A DNA stretch of 64,000 nt. It comes from 66-474 sp039923855. Lineage in GTDB: Bacteria; Pseudomonadota; Gammaproteobacteria; Xanthomonadales; Rhodanobacteraceae. Positions 1-8,557 of this stretch are shown here, in pieces (position 1 is the first letter of the stretch; the number at the start of each line of letters is the position of its first letter). Made by a program: the position numbers and the translations under genes. Below the pieces are notes generated by a model, which was not told the origin of the DNA, searched no databases, and saw only the letters and a program-made list of their open reading frames with translations. The stretch spans positions 1-64,000 of the forward strand of contig JBDTBW010000007.1 in assembly GCA_039923855.1 (NCBI GenBank), in the 5' to 3' direction.

Positions 1-814
1 TCGGTGCCTGCGCCAGTTCCTTGAACGCCTCGATGTATTTCTGCGCAACGAAGTAATTGATCGCCTGCACGTTGCCGTTGGCAATCGCGTCGGACACCAT
101 CTGGGTCGCTTTGGCTTCTGCCTCTGCCAAACGCTCACGCGCTTCGGCTTCGCGGAACGCAGCTTCGCGCTCACCTTCGGCTTCCAGGATCGTCGCCTGC
201 TTTTCGCCCTCGGCCTTGAGGATCGCCGCCTGGCGGAAACCCTCGGCCTCCAGGATGTTGGCACGCTTCTCGCGCTCGGCCTTCATCTGCCGCGCCATCG
301 AATCGATGAGATCCCGCGGTGGCTGGATGTCCTTCAATTCCACGCGCGTGACTTTGATACCCCACGGATGCGTGGCCTCGTCCACCACGCGCAGCAGACG
401 CGCGTTGATGTCGTCACGCTTGGACAGCGATTCGTCGAGATCGAGCGAGCCCAGCACCGTGCGGATGTTGGTCATGATCAGATTGATCGACGCCAATTCC
501 AGATTGGACACCTCGTAAGCGGCCTTGGCCGCATCCAGCACCTGATAGAACACCACGCCGTCGACCTTGACCACCGCGTTGTCCTTGGTGATGACGTCCT
601 GCGACGGCACCGCCAGCACCTGTTCCATCATGTTCATCTTGCGCCCAACCGCCTGATAGATCGGGATCAGGAAATGCAGGCCGGGCGACAAGGTGCCGGT
701 GTATTTGCCGAAGGTCTCGACCGTCCATTCGTAACCCTGTGGCACGATTCGCACCAGCTTGGCCAGCACGATCACCGCGACCACCACGATTACCAGCGCA
801 AGGATGGCTCCCAT
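1..814 (-). CDS. SPFH/Band 7 (stomatin-like) membrane protein, C-terminus outside window
   Basis: The reading frame starts at an ATG at 814 and runs off the left edge, giving about 271 residues. An N-terminal hydrophobic helix (residues 2-20, mostly Ala/Val/Ile/Leu) is followed by an SPFH core that begins near VPQGYEWTVE and includes TRVELKDIQPP. A long Glu/Ala/Lys/Arg-rich helix with repeated ILEAEG-type heptads then predicts a coiled coil. This is the QmcA/HflC-like layout of an inner-membrane scaffold that oligomerises in membrane microdomains. An NfeD partner is often adjacent in this family, but any such gene would lie outside the window. The family is clear; the exact orthologue (QmcA) is inferred. 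Confidence 0.9.
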   Translation of the reverse strand, partial: MGAILALVIVVVAVIVLAKLVRIVPQGYEWTVETFGKYTGTLSPGLHFLIPIYQAVGRKMNMMEQVLAVPSQDVITKDNAVVKVDGVVFYQVLDAAKAAYEVSNLELASINLIMTNIRTVLGSLDLDESLSKRDDINARLLRVVDEATHPWGIKVTRVELKDIQPPRDLIDSMARQMKAEREKRANILEAEGFRQAAILKAEGEKQATILEAEGEREAAFREAEARERLAEAEAKATQMVSDAIANGNVQAINYFVAQKYIEAFKELAQAP

Positions 815-848
815 CGCTATTCCCCTCGGAAAATTTCAGTGAGTATAG

Positions 849-980
849 GGCCGATCGAGGACTGCATTGCATTAAAGAAACCGTTCGCGCTGAGCGTAGC
901 GAGCGAAGTCGAAGCGTCTTTGTCCTTCGACTTCGGCCCGCGCTCGAAGCCTGCCCGGACTTGATCCGGGACGAAAGGGT
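849..980. repeat. Intergenic palindromic repeat (family F)
   Basis: The spacer between the SPFH gene and the sensor kinase holds short inverted repeats, including a GAAGTCGAAG/CTTCGACTTC pair and a CCCGGACTTGATCCGGG palindrome. The second palindrome recurs in the longer family B elements near 43850 and 52425. No gene is seen here. Confidence 0.5.
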
Positions 981-993
981 TATGGCTGATACG

Positions 994-2310
994 TCAACCG
1001 CGCGCCGCGGCCGGCAACGCAAGCGTCACCCGCAATCCGCCGTCCCCGCGATTGGCCAGCGCAATGCGCCCACCGTGCGATTCGGCGATCTCGCGCGCCA
1101 GCGCCAGCCCCAGGCCGGTGCCGCTGCGCTTGGTCGAATAAAACGGCAGCAGCGCCTGCGACAACACCGTGTCGCTCATGCCGGGCCCGCGGTCGGCGAC
1201 CTCGACGCGCCACTCCGCGCCCACCCGCGCGATCGTCAATGTCACATCGCCCGCGGCGCTGCCCGATTCGTGCGCGTTCTTCAAGAGATTGATCAACGCC
1301 TGTTCGATCTGCGTCGCATCGAACCATGCGGCATCGCGCGGCGCGGGAGCGGCGAGTTGAAAATCCGAATGCAATCGCAGCGCGTCCAAGAATGGCCCCC
1401 ATTCCACGCGCGCGAAACGCGCCGCCGGCAACTTGGCGAAATCGGCGTAACCTGCGATGAAACCGTGCAGGTGCGCGGCGCGTTCGCCAATGGTGGCGAA
1501 CACCTCAGGCAATCGCGCGACGTCTCCACGCCGCGCCAGCTCCGCGCCGGAATGGGTCATTGAGGAAATCGGCGCCAGCGAATTGTTCAACTCGTGGCTG
1601 ATCACCCGTATCACGCGCTTCCAGGTCGAGACTTCCTGGCGCGACAATTCGCGCGTCATCCGCTGCACCAGATACAGCCGATGCGGACGGCCCTGCAATC
1701 GAAACGCGCGGCGTGAGAGATGAAAAATCTCCTCGACGCCATCCAGTTCGACGCCAAACAGGCTGTCCTCGCCGGTGGCGATCGCCTGCCGCATCGCCTC
1801 CGGGCAGGCTTGCAGCAATTCCGCGAAATCGAGCCCCAGTGGGCTGCGGCCCTCATTGAACAGATGCCGCGAGGCGAGATTCGCATACACCACGCGATCG
1901 TGCGTGTCGGTCAGCACCAGCGCGGTCGGCGTGTGCTGCATCACGGTGTCCAGCAACAATTCGCGCTGCACCAGATGCTGGCGCTGCTCGCGCAACGCGT
2001 TACCCAGCGCGTTGTGCGCCCCGATCAATTCGCCGAGTTCGTCACGGCGGCGCAACGCCAGCGACAGGCTGAAATCGCCGTCGCGATAACTGGCAACGCT
2101 GCCGGCCAGCGCGCGCAACAGCCGGCGCACCGGCTGCATCGTCACATGCGCGACCCACAGCAGCGGGATCAGCAGCAACGCGGTCGCGAACAAGGCGCCT
2201 AGCCATGCGCTCGAAACCCATGCGCCGATCATCGCAGCGAAAAACGCCGCCGCGATCACCACAGCGATCAGCAGCAGCGCGAGTTTGCCTTCGAGCGAGT
2301 AGACACGCAT
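994..2310 (-). CDS. NtrY-like membrane sensor histidine kinase
   Basis: About 438 residues from the ATG at 2310; a TTG nine bases upstream is less likely because no spaced ribosome site precedes it. Two membrane helices (about residues 10-30 and 36-54) are followed by a HAMP-like linker and a PAS-type domain (about 118-200, 'TDTHDRVVYAN'). The phosphoacceptor motif SHELNNSLAPI lies near 236. The ATPase domain shows N (NLLKNAHESG), G1 (DRGPGMSD) and G2 (GTGLGLALA) boxes. HELNNSL is typical of NtrY-type kinases. It lies just downstream of a sigma-54 response regulator on the same strand, separated by a family A repeat, and is its probable partner. The signal sensed cannot be read from sequence. 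A role in controlling the ABC export locus is inferred from position and from the sigma-54 promoter at 15496-15512. Confidence 0.9.
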   Translation of the reverse strand: MRVYSLEGKLALLLIAVVIAAAFFAAMIGAWVSSAWLGALFATALLLIPLLWVAHVTMQPVRRLLRALAGSVASYRDGDFSLSLALRRRDELGELIGAHNALGNALREQRQHLVQRELLLDTVMQHTPTALVLTDTHDRVVYANLASRHLFNEGRSPLGLDFAELLQACPEAMRQAIATGEDSLFGVELDGVEEIFHLSRRAFRLQGRPHRLYLVQRMTRELSRQEVSTWKRVIRVISHELNNSLAPISSMTHSGAELARRGDVARLPEVFATIGERAAHLHGFIAGYADFAKLPAARFARVEWGPFLDALRLHSDFQLAAPAPRDAAWFDATQIEQALINLLKNAHESGSAAGDVTLTIARVGAEWRVEVADRGPGMSDTVLSQALLPFYSTKRSGTGLGLALAREIAESHGGRIALANRGDGGLRVTLALPAAARG

Positions 2311-2377
2311 GGTTACCAAACCTGCTGCAAACTATCTCAACCCGTTGGACGAAGGCCAGCGCGGTGTCGCTGTCTTT

Positions 2378-2492
2378 TCCCCTCTCCTTTCGGGAGAGGG
2401 TGGCGCGTAGCGCCGGGAGAGGGTACGCAATCCGCCAAACATTTCGCAAGAACCGTGCCCTCACCCCTACCCCTCTCCCGCCGGGAGAGGGG
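2378..2492. repeat. REP-like inverted repeat pair, family A copy 1
   Basis: Two inverted CCCTCTCC/GGGAGAGGG palindromes with an internal GGCGCGTAGCGCC hairpin face each other across about 45 bases. The copy begins two bases after the response-regulator stop codon and fills the regulator-kinase spacer. Such hairpins can affect mRNA stability between cistrons; that role is inferred. Confidence 0.8.
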
Positions 2493-2494
2493 TT

Positions 2495-3829
2495 CTATTC
2501 CGAAATCCCGTACCGCTGCATCCGACGGTACAACGCCTGCCGCGACAGCCCCAGCGAGCGCGCGGCTCGGCTGATCACGCCATGCGCCGAGGTCAGCGCC
2601 GCCAGCACCGCCTCGTGCGAGGGTTCATCCAGATTGCGCGACGCGCCTGGTATCGCCGCAGGCAACCCCAGATGTGCGACTTCGATTTCGTCGTCGCCGC
2701 ATAACAGCCGCGCGCGCTCCAGCGCGTTCTTGAGTTCGCGCACGTTGCCCGGCCACGTGTGCTCGAGCAGCGCGTCGCGCGCGTCATCGGACAGCGTCGC
2801 GGTGCCATCGAGAAAATGTTCCGCGAGCGGCAGAATATCGTCGCTGCGCTCGGCCAGCGGCGGCAGCGCGATCTCGATGGTATTCAGGCGGTAATACAAA
2901 TCCTCGCGGAAGCGCGCTTCGCGGATCATCGCGCGCAAGTCCGCATTGGTCGCGCTGATCACGCGCACCTTGACCTTGCGTGTGCGCGTGGAACCCAGCC
3001 GTTCGAACTCGCCGCTCTCGAGCACGCGCAGCAGTTTCATCTGGCCGGGTAATGGGAGATTGCCGATCTCGTCCAGGAACAAGGTGCCCCCATTGGCGAT
3101 TTCAAAGCGCCCTTCGCGCGCGCGCGTGGCGCCGGTGTAGGCACCGGCTTCCGCGCCGAACAATTCGGCTTCGATCAGTTCGCTCGGCAGCGCGCCACAG
3201 TTGACGGTTATTAATGGGCGATCGCTCACCGCGGAATTGGCGTGCACGATTTCGGCGATGCGCTCTTTGCCCGCGCCGTTGGGGCCCGTGATCAGCACCG
3301 GCACCTCGGCGCGCGCGACCTGGCAAGCCAGTTCGATGGTGCGCGCCATTTCCTCCGAGGCGAACACGATCCCGCGCAGATCGTAACGCTGCTCCAATTG
3401 CTCGCGACGACGACGGCGGCCGGCGCGATGACGTTCCGCCTCGCGCGCATTCTCGGAAAGTTCCAGCAGGTTTTCGACCGTCGCCAGCAGCTTGGCGTCG
3501 TCCCACGGCTTGGACAAGTAATCGGCGGCGCCGGCTTTCACCAGTTCCACCGCGGTTTCCAGATGGGTCCAGCCGGTCAGCAGGATCACTGGCAGATCCG
3601 GCGCGCGCTGGCGGATCGCATGGAACAGCGCCACGCCCTCCTCGCCGGAAGTCGTATCGGCGCTGAAGTTCATGTCGGCGATCACCGCGTCCACGCGCTC
3701 GCGCGACAAGAACGCCAGCCCATCGTCCGGCGTCACCGCAACCAGCGGCCGGATGTCGTGCAACGACATCAGCAACGACAGCGCCTCGCCCACGCCGGGA
3801 TTGTCGTCGATGATCAGAACGCTGCGCAT
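2495..3829 (-). CDS. Sigma-54-dependent response regulator (NtrC/Fis family)
   Basis: About 444 residues from the ATG at 3829 (MRSVLIIDD); an upstream in-frame start at 3844 would add five residues. The receiver domain (1-120) has the acidic pair DD, phosphoacceptor Asp in ADMNF and Lys in LSKPW. The AAA+ domain (about 165-390) has Walker A GPNGAGKE, the sigma-54 contact loop as GAYTGA (the Tyr variant of GAFTGA), and Walker B GGTLFLDEIG. A Fis-type helix-turn-helix ends the protein (SRAARSLGLSRQALYRRM). It therefore should activate sigma-54 promoters from a distant site. A matching promoter lies at 15496-15512, upstream of the HlyD gene of the neighbouring ABC locus. The cognate kinase is encoded immediately downstream. 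Confidence 0.93.
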   Translation of the reverse strand: MRSVLIIDDNPGVGEALSLLMSLHDIRPLVAVTPDDGLAFLSRERVDAVIADMNFSADTTSGEEGVALFHAIRQRAPDLPVILLTGWTHLETAVELVKAGAADYLSKPWDDAKLLATVENLLELSENAREAERHRAGRRRRREQLEQRYDLRGIVFASEEMARTIELACQVARAEVPVLITGPNGAGKERIAEIVHANSAVSDRPLITVNCGALPSELIEAELFGAEAGAYTGATRAREGRFEIANGGTLFLDEIGNLPLPGQMKLLRVLESGEFERLGSTRTRKVKVRVISATNADLRAMIREARFREDLYYRLNTIEIALPPLAERSDDILPLAEHFLDGTATLSDDARDALLEHTWPGNVRELKNALERARLLCGDDEIEVAHLGLPAAIPGASRNLDEPSHEAVLAALTSAHGVISRAARSLGLSRQALYRRMQRYGISE

Positions 3830-3899
3830 GCCACATCTTCGCATGCCGGCTTGAGTGCACAGCGGTGCAAAAGCGTTGCCGCGCCATGTGCCACAGATC

Positions 3900-4241
3900 T
3901 CATGACTGACCCGCGATCAACGCGATCGCCTTGGCCCGCGCTTCGGTCAGTTCGCCGGACGCGACCCGGCCCTTGCGGCTTGCTCCGCGTATCTTCCAGT
4001 CGAGGCTCTTCACTTGGTCGGCCAGAGCCACGCTGCGGCGCTTGCCTGCAACAGCCACTTCGAACGGGTAGCCCTTGATCTGGGTGGTCATGGGACAGCA
4101 GAGCATCAACCCGGTTTTGCCGTTGTAAATCGCGGGACTGAGCACCAGCGCAGGCCGGTGTCCTGCCTGTTCATGACCTGCTTGCGGGTTGAAGTGCAAC
4201 CATACGATGTCGCCCGCATCAGGCACATAACGAGCCGCCAT
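3900..4241 (-). CDS. mazF: MazF-type endoribonuclease toxin
   Basis: The 113-residue protein follows MazF/ChpB closely: RYVPDAGDIVW, the substrate-pocket segment GHRPALVLSP, CPMTTQIKGYPFEV and ALADQVKSLDW. The family cleaves single-stranded mRNA at short ACA-like sites to arrest growth. I chose the ATG at 4241, which shares one base with the mazE stop (TGATG) and gives the usual N-terminus; an ATG at 4247 is possible. Toxin follows antitoxin on the minus strand. The pair sits between the ABC permeases and the two-component genes, so it may be an insertion into that locus. It is full length with no visible defect. Confidence 0.93.
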   Translation of the reverse strand: MAARYVPDAGDIVWLHFNPQAGHEQAGHRPALVLSPAIYNGKTGLMLCCPMTTQIKGYPFEVAVAGKRRSVALADQVKSLDWKIRGASRKGRVASGELTEARAKAIALIAGQS

Positions 4242-4483
4242 CACCATGCTTCCTTGCCGACCGCCTTGCCGAAATCAGCCTCGTCATGCACGTTGTCCCG
4301 CGTGATGCCAGCCACCAGTTGCGCAACATCGTACTCACGCGGACGGACGGGCTCGATGACAATGCGCCCACCCTCGTCCCTGACATCCACGGCGTCGTCC
4401 ACGCGCAACTGAGCGCCTCGCATTACGGAGAGGGGAATTCGCACCGCGGCGCTATTGCCCCATTTCTTGACGTTCACACGCAT
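4241..4483 (-). CDS. mazE: MazE-type antitoxin (AbrB/MazE fold)
   Basis: The 80-residue protein begins MRVNVKKWGNSAAVRIP, the diagnostic MazE/AbrB swapped-hairpin DNA-binding motif, and ends in an acidic tail expected to wrap MazF. The start at 4483 is set by this motif and by an AGGAG sequence at 4491-4495 on the minus strand; a longer frame to 4546 is not supported. The stop overlaps the mazF start by one base, so translation is coupled. MazE normally represses its own promoter alone or with MazF. Direct repeats upstream (4499-4515) could be the operator. Confidence 0.92.
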   Translation of the reverse strand: MRVNVKKWGNSAAVRIPLSVMRGAQLRVDDAVDVRDEGGRIVIEPVRPREYDVAQLVAGITRDNVHDEADFGKAVGKEAW

Positions 4484-4498
4484 GGTCTTGCTCCTGTA

Positions 4499-4515
4499 GA
4501 TACCTTGATGATACC
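4499..4515 (-). promoter_or_regulatory. Possible mazEF operator/promoter region
   Basis: Two direct GATACC repeats (4499-4504 and 4510-4515) are spaced one helical turn apart, and a TATCAT -10-like hexamer is present on the minus strand. This lies 16-32 bases before the mazE start, where autoregulation by MazE would act. The operator role is inferred. Confidence 0.4.
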
Positions 4516-4556
4516 AGGGTTCGGTTCCGAAGTCCCGTGCAGGCACGATGCCGCCA

Positions 4557-5792
4557 TCACACCGTTCTGGTCGCCACCACCGGCGGCAGGTGCGACGCGC
4601 GCAACGCGGGGCCGAGCACGGCCAGTTGCCCCAGCAGCCACAATGCGACCGCGCCGATCGGCAGATAGAAAAACGGCAGGCGCGGTAATTCGTAGAACTT
4701 CATCAGGGTCAGATTGATCGCGAACGCCAGCACCATGCCGAGCACGATGCCGAACGTGACGATCAGGAAGTTCTCGGTCTGGAAATAACGCAGGATGTCG
4801 ACGCGCCTGGCGCCCAGCGCACGGCGAATGCCGATGGTGCGCGTGCGCTGCTGCACCCAGAAATTGGCGAGTCCTGTTATGCCCAACGCGGTGACGAACA
4901 ACAGGCCCAACGCGGACGCAATCAGCAAGCCGATCATGGTGGTGTCGCGCTGGAAATACTGCGCACGGATTTGCGCATACGTCTGCACTTTTTTCGGATC
5001 GATGATGCGATCCGGATTGACCGCGAGCAGACCGGCTTGTGCGGCCTTCAGCACACGATCGCGATCCCGCGGCGCGCTGCGCAGCACGTAAAGCACGCTG
5101 CTCTCGTTCGGCAGATGCGGCCAGATCATGCTGTCGTACTCCGTGCCGGGTTCGCGCAAGTCAGGGCGCAACACGTTGTCAACAACTCCAACCACGCGGG
5201 TTGGCTCGCCCGGTGGTGTGTACAGGGTTTTGCCCAAGGCGAACTGTTTTGGATACATGCGTTGCGCGAGCGCGCGGGTGAGGATAGCGACCGGCGGTTT
5301 GTCACTCGTCGTGTATTCGTCAGGCTGGAAATCGCGGCCCGCAATCAGTTTCAATCCGAGCGTTTGAATCAGGCCCGGCGTGCCGTCGTACGCGCTGGGT
5401 TCCAGGCAACCGGCCCCTTGTCCGGAGTGGAGTTGCATGGCCCGCTGGAACGCCTGCCTGCTCGGACAGGTGCCGTAGGAATCGTCATTGCGGTTAAGCG
5501 GCAGCGAGTCGCTGACCGCGACGGCCGATGCGACGCCGGGAATCGCGCGCAGCGCGGCTAGATCGACGGCGTGCTGTGCCTGCGGGCTTTCATTCTTGTC
5601 GATACCGGTGCTGTGGATCACCGATAATCCATCCTCGGCGATGCCGCTCGGTAGCGTGATCTGCTGCACGCGCTTGCTAATCATGAACACCACGTTGCAG
5701 ACGATCGCACAGGTGAGCGCCACTTGCAGCGTCAGCAGCAACGCAGTCAGCTTGTGATGACGAAGCGTGGCAAGGATCGGTCGAATTTGCAT
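4557..5792 (-). CDS. FtsX/MacB-family ABC transporter permease, type B copy 1
   Basis: The 411-residue protein begins MQIRPILATLRHHKLTALLL, an N-terminal membrane helix. A periplasmic MacB_PCD-like domain follows (about 45-270), then three C-terminal helices of the FtsX domain with the WVQQRTRTIGIRRALGAR coupling helix. It is the last gene of the ABC locus. Its final 80 residues are almost identical to type B copy 2 (7332-8546), while the periplasmic domains differ strongly, so the membrane half appears recently duplicated or homogenised. It should pair with the upstream type A permease and the shared ATPase at 13293-14018. The substrate is unknown. Confidence 0.88.
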   Translation of the reverse strand: MQIRPILATLRHHKLTALLLTLQVALTCAIVCNVVFMISKRVQQITLPSGIAEDGLSVIHSTGIDKNESPQAQHAVDLAALRAIPGVASAVAVSDSLPLNRNDDSYGTCPSRQAFQRAMQLHSGQGAGCLEPSAYDGTPGLIQTLGLKLIAGRDFQPDEYTTSDKPPVAILTRALAQRMYPKQFALGKTLYTPPGEPTRVVGVVDNVLRPDLREPGTEYDSMIWPHLPNESSVLYVLRSAPRDRDRVLKAAQAGLLAVNPDRIIDPKKVQTYAQIRAQYFQRDTTMIGLLIASALGLLFVTALGITGLANFWVQQRTRTIGIRRALGARRVDILRYFQTENFLIVTFGIVLGMVLAFAINLTLMKFYELPRLPFFYLPIGAVALWLLGQLAVLGPALRASHLPPVVATRTV

Positions 5793-5867
5793 GATGCCCC
5801 CTTTCTATCGTGATCACGGCGATGAAGGAGCCAGCGTGCAGGCGACTTGTCGCGAGCACGCTCGCTC

Positions 5868-7181
5868 CTACAACGTCTTTAGTTGCAACGCCGGCGGCAC
5901 GCGACAGGCGCGCCACGCTGGCAACAGGCCCGCGGCGATGCTGGCGACAACCGCAAGCGCGAGCGTGGCGAGCAGCATCGGCACGTCCATTTGCGCAAGA
6001 CGCGCATAATCGTCTGGGCGCTGGCGCACGCTCCACAAGCCGAACTGCGCGATCAGCAAACCCAGCAATCCGCCGGCGATACCGATCACCGCCGACTCGA
6101 TGCCAAACTGCACGAAGATGTCGCGCCTACGCGCGCCCATCGCGCGACGCACACTGATCTCGCCGCTGCGGCGCAGGAACTTGGCCAGCAGCAGCGCGAC
6201 GATATTGACCATGCACACCAACAGGAACCCGAGCGCCAGCCATAACTGCAAGCGCACGTCGCCCGGCACCAGATCCTCGTGCGCCAGCCAGTCCATCATG
6301 CTGTACAACTTCGCGTTAGTGGCCGGCCGTTGGAAACGCCCCAGCGCTTTCTGTTGCGCGGAATAGTCGCGCAGGAATTGCCGGTAGGCCGCGACTTGTT
6401 TTGGGTTATCCAGTTGCACCCAGAATTGCAGCCAAGACGTGGTCGCGCTGGTCAGGCTGTTGGGCGTGTCGTCCTTGCCCCAACCCGCCACGCTGCCATT
6501 GATGTCCAGTTTCATGTCCGCGGCATCGGCGAGCGACAGAAAAAATTGATCGGCATCGCTGTAGTTGTGACCGCTGGAATCGGCGTAGAACACAGGTTGC
6601 GGATTCCATCTGCCGGTCACGCCGGTCACGCGATAGTCTTTGTCGCCGAGGCGCACTGTCTTGCCGACGGCATCGGCATCGCCGAACAATTTGCGCGCGA
6701 GCGCTTTGCTCAATACCACGACATGTGCGTGGGCAGCGTCATCCTCAGCCGCCCAACCTTGTCCCTGTTCGAATGGCAGGCCGAACATCGCGAAAAAATC
6801 CGCTGTGGTGTAACGGCCATCCAGATAGAAAGGATGCAGGCCGGGGCGTTCTGGCCGCAGCAACAGCGAGCCACCCGCCATCGCCGCCTGCCGCACAGCG
6901 CGATGCGCGTGCAGCAACGCAATGGCGTCCGGCCAGGTGAGATTGTGGGTCGGATCGCGACCACCGCTTTCTCGCTTGAAATCCAGCGGTAATGGATCAA
7001 GATGAGGCGTGAACAGATGCGCGCTGCGGCCCGGCAGCGGATCGTCGGTCATCACATGCAGCACGGTGAGCATAGTCATGCTGGCGCCAATGCCCAAACC
7101 GATCGCCAGCACCATCAGCGCGGTCAGCACCGGATTGCGCTTGAGGCTGCGCAGTGCGAGATCGAGGTAATAGCCGAACAT
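5868..7181 (-). CDS. FtsX/MacB-family ABC transporter permease, type A copy 1
   Basis: About 437 residues. The start at 7181 (MFGYYLDLALRSLKRNP) matches the other two type A proteins; a longer open frame upstream reads through a family A repeat and is rejected. Helix 1 (about 20-42, ending IGASMTML) precedes a large periplasmic domain (to about 320), three FtsX helices and a coupling segment GEISVRRAMGARRRDI. The first 55 residues and the upstream spacer nearly duplicate those of type A copy 2. It ends 75 bases before its type B partner. Function as half of a tripartite exporter is inferred from family and neighbours. Confidence 0.88.
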   Translation of the reverse strand: MFGYYLDLALRSLKRNPVLTALMVLAIGLGIGASMTMLTVLHVMTDDPLPGRSAHLFTPHLDPLPLDFKRESGGRDPTHNLTWPDAIALLHAHRAVRQAAMAGGSLLLRPERPGLHPFYLDGRYTTADFFAMFGLPFEQGQGWAAEDDAAHAHVVVLSKALARKLFGDADAVGKTVRLGDKDYRVTGVTGRWNPQPVFYADSSGHNYSDADQFFLSLADAADMKLDINGSVAGWGKDDTPNSLTSATTSWLQFWVQLDNPKQVAAYRQFLRDYSAQQKALGRFQRPATNAKLYSMMDWLAHEDLVPGDVRLQLWLALGFLLVCMVNIVALLLAKFLRRSGEISVRRAMGARRRDIFVQFGIESAVIGIAGGLLGLLIAQFGLWSVRQRPDDYARLAQMDVPMLLATLALAVVASIAAGLLPAWRACRVPPALQLKTL

Positions 7182-7327
7182 TCCAGTCCTCCCTTGTTCA
7201 ATCCCTTCTCCCTTCGGGAGAGGGTGCCGCGAAGCGGCGGGTGAGGGTTCGAACCCTGCGCGATGTTCCACAAGAATCGGACCCTCATCCGGCCCTTCGG
7301 GCCCCTTCTCCCGGAGGGAGAAGGGAA
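7182..7327. repeat. Intercistronic spacer with REP-like family A copy 2
   Basis: The spacer carries an inverted family A pair (7203-7325): GGGAGAGGG palindromes, a GCCGCGAAGCGGC hairpin and a GGCCCTTCGGGCC hairpin. It is identical, except for about one base, to the spacer at 9881-10026. That marks a tandem duplication of a permease-pair cassette. Confidence 0.85.
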
Positions 7328-7331
7328 AGCA

Positions 7332-8546
7332 TCACACGCTCCTGGTCGCCACCACCGGCGGCACGTGTGACGCACGCAGTGCCGGGCCGAGCACGGCGAG
7401 CTGGCCGAGCAGCCATAACACAATCGCGCCGATCGGCAGATAGAAGAACGGCAGCCGCGGCAGTTCGTAGAACTTCATCAGGGTCAGGTTGATCGCGAAT
7501 GCCAGCATGATGCCGAGCACGATGCCGAAGGTGACGATCAGGAAGTTCTCGGTCTGGAAGTAATGCAGAATATCGGCGCGCGTGGCGCCCAGCGCGCGGC
7601 GGATGCCGATCTGCTTGCGCCGCTGCGCCACCCAGAAACTGGCCAGACCCACGATGCCAAGCGCGGTCACGCCCAGCAACGCCGCGATCACCCCGAGCAG
7701 CATCCCAGCCATCGCGCGATCGTTCTGGAAATATGTCTGACGCAGGTCGCTGATCGTCTGACTATTGTCCCGATCGACCACGACATCCGGCGCGACTTTT
7801 TTGATCGCAGCGAACGCATCGCGCATCACGCGTGGCAACTGGGGCGGATCGACGCGCAGCAGATAGGTGCCGGCGAAATGCGCGCCGGGTTGGCCCGGCA
7901 CGAACACCGACCAGTCTGGATTTTTCTCTTCTCCACCGCCAGGCGCAGGAATGGCGAGGTGAGCCAGTACGCCCACCACGCGAAAGTGGAATTTATCCAC
8001 CCAGAACTCTTTGCCGAGCGGATTGGCGTCGGGCCACAAATGTTCAGCTAATACGCGGGTAATCAGTACGGACGCATCCGCGGGTACGAAATCAACAACG
8101 GGCTGATAATCGTCCGATTGCGGTGCGTGCCCCACTATCGCACGCAGCCCCAAGGCTTGGAAACTGCCGGGACCGCCGATATAGAAATCCACCACACCGC
8201 TACTATGTTGCCTGGCTGCGTCCGTGGTGATGCCGGCATTGGCCACCCGCTGCCCAAAGGGAACGGTATTGATCACGCTTGCCGATTGCACGCCGGGAAT
8301 CGCGCGCAAACCGCTAATCACCCTGGCATTGAGATCGATCGCTTGTTGCGGATCGAAGCCCGTCAACTTGATCGTGCCCAGCGCGCTTTCATCGATACCG
8401 CTGTCGATATGCATCAACGACAAACGATTGGCGATCAGGAAACAGGCATTGCACAACACCGCGCACGCCAGCGCTATTTCCAGCGCGATCAGCAAGGTGG
8501 CAAGCTTGTGTTTGCGCAATGCGGCAAGGATCGGCTTGATCTGCAT
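7332..8546 (-). CDS. FtsX/MacB-family ABC transporter permease, type B copy 2
   Basis: About 404 residues from the ATG at 8546 (MQIKPILAALRKHKLATLLI); an upstream ATG at 8561 is less consistent with the paralogues. One N-terminal helix, a periplasmic MacB_PCD-like domain (about 45-265) and three C-terminal helices with the coupling helix RRKQIGIRRALGATRADI. The C-terminal 80 residues match type B copy 1 at roughly nine positions in ten. The periplasmic part is unlike it, suggesting different partners or substrates on a common membrane chassis. It starts 11 bases after its type A partner. Confidence 0.88.
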   Translation of the reverse strand: MQIKPILAALRKHKLATLLIALEIALACAVLCNACFLIANRLSLMHIDSGIDESALGTIKLTGFDPQQAIDLNARVISGLRAIPGVQSASVINTVPFGQRVANAGITTDAARQHSSGVVDFYIGGPGSFQALGLRAIVGHAPQSDDYQPVVDFVPADASVLITRVLAEHLWPDANPLGKEFWVDKFHFRVVGVLAHLAIPAPGGGEEKNPDWSVFVPGQPGAHFAGTYLLRVDPPQLPRVMRDAFAAIKKVAPDVVVDRDNSQTISDLRQTYFQNDRAMAGMLLGVIAALLGVTALGIVGLASFWVAQRRKQIGIRRALGATRADILHYFQTENFLIVTFGIVLGIMLAFAINLTLMKFYELPRLPFFYLPIGAIVLWLLGQLAVLGPALRASHVPPVVATRSV

Positions 8547-8557
8547 GTCGGTCATCC

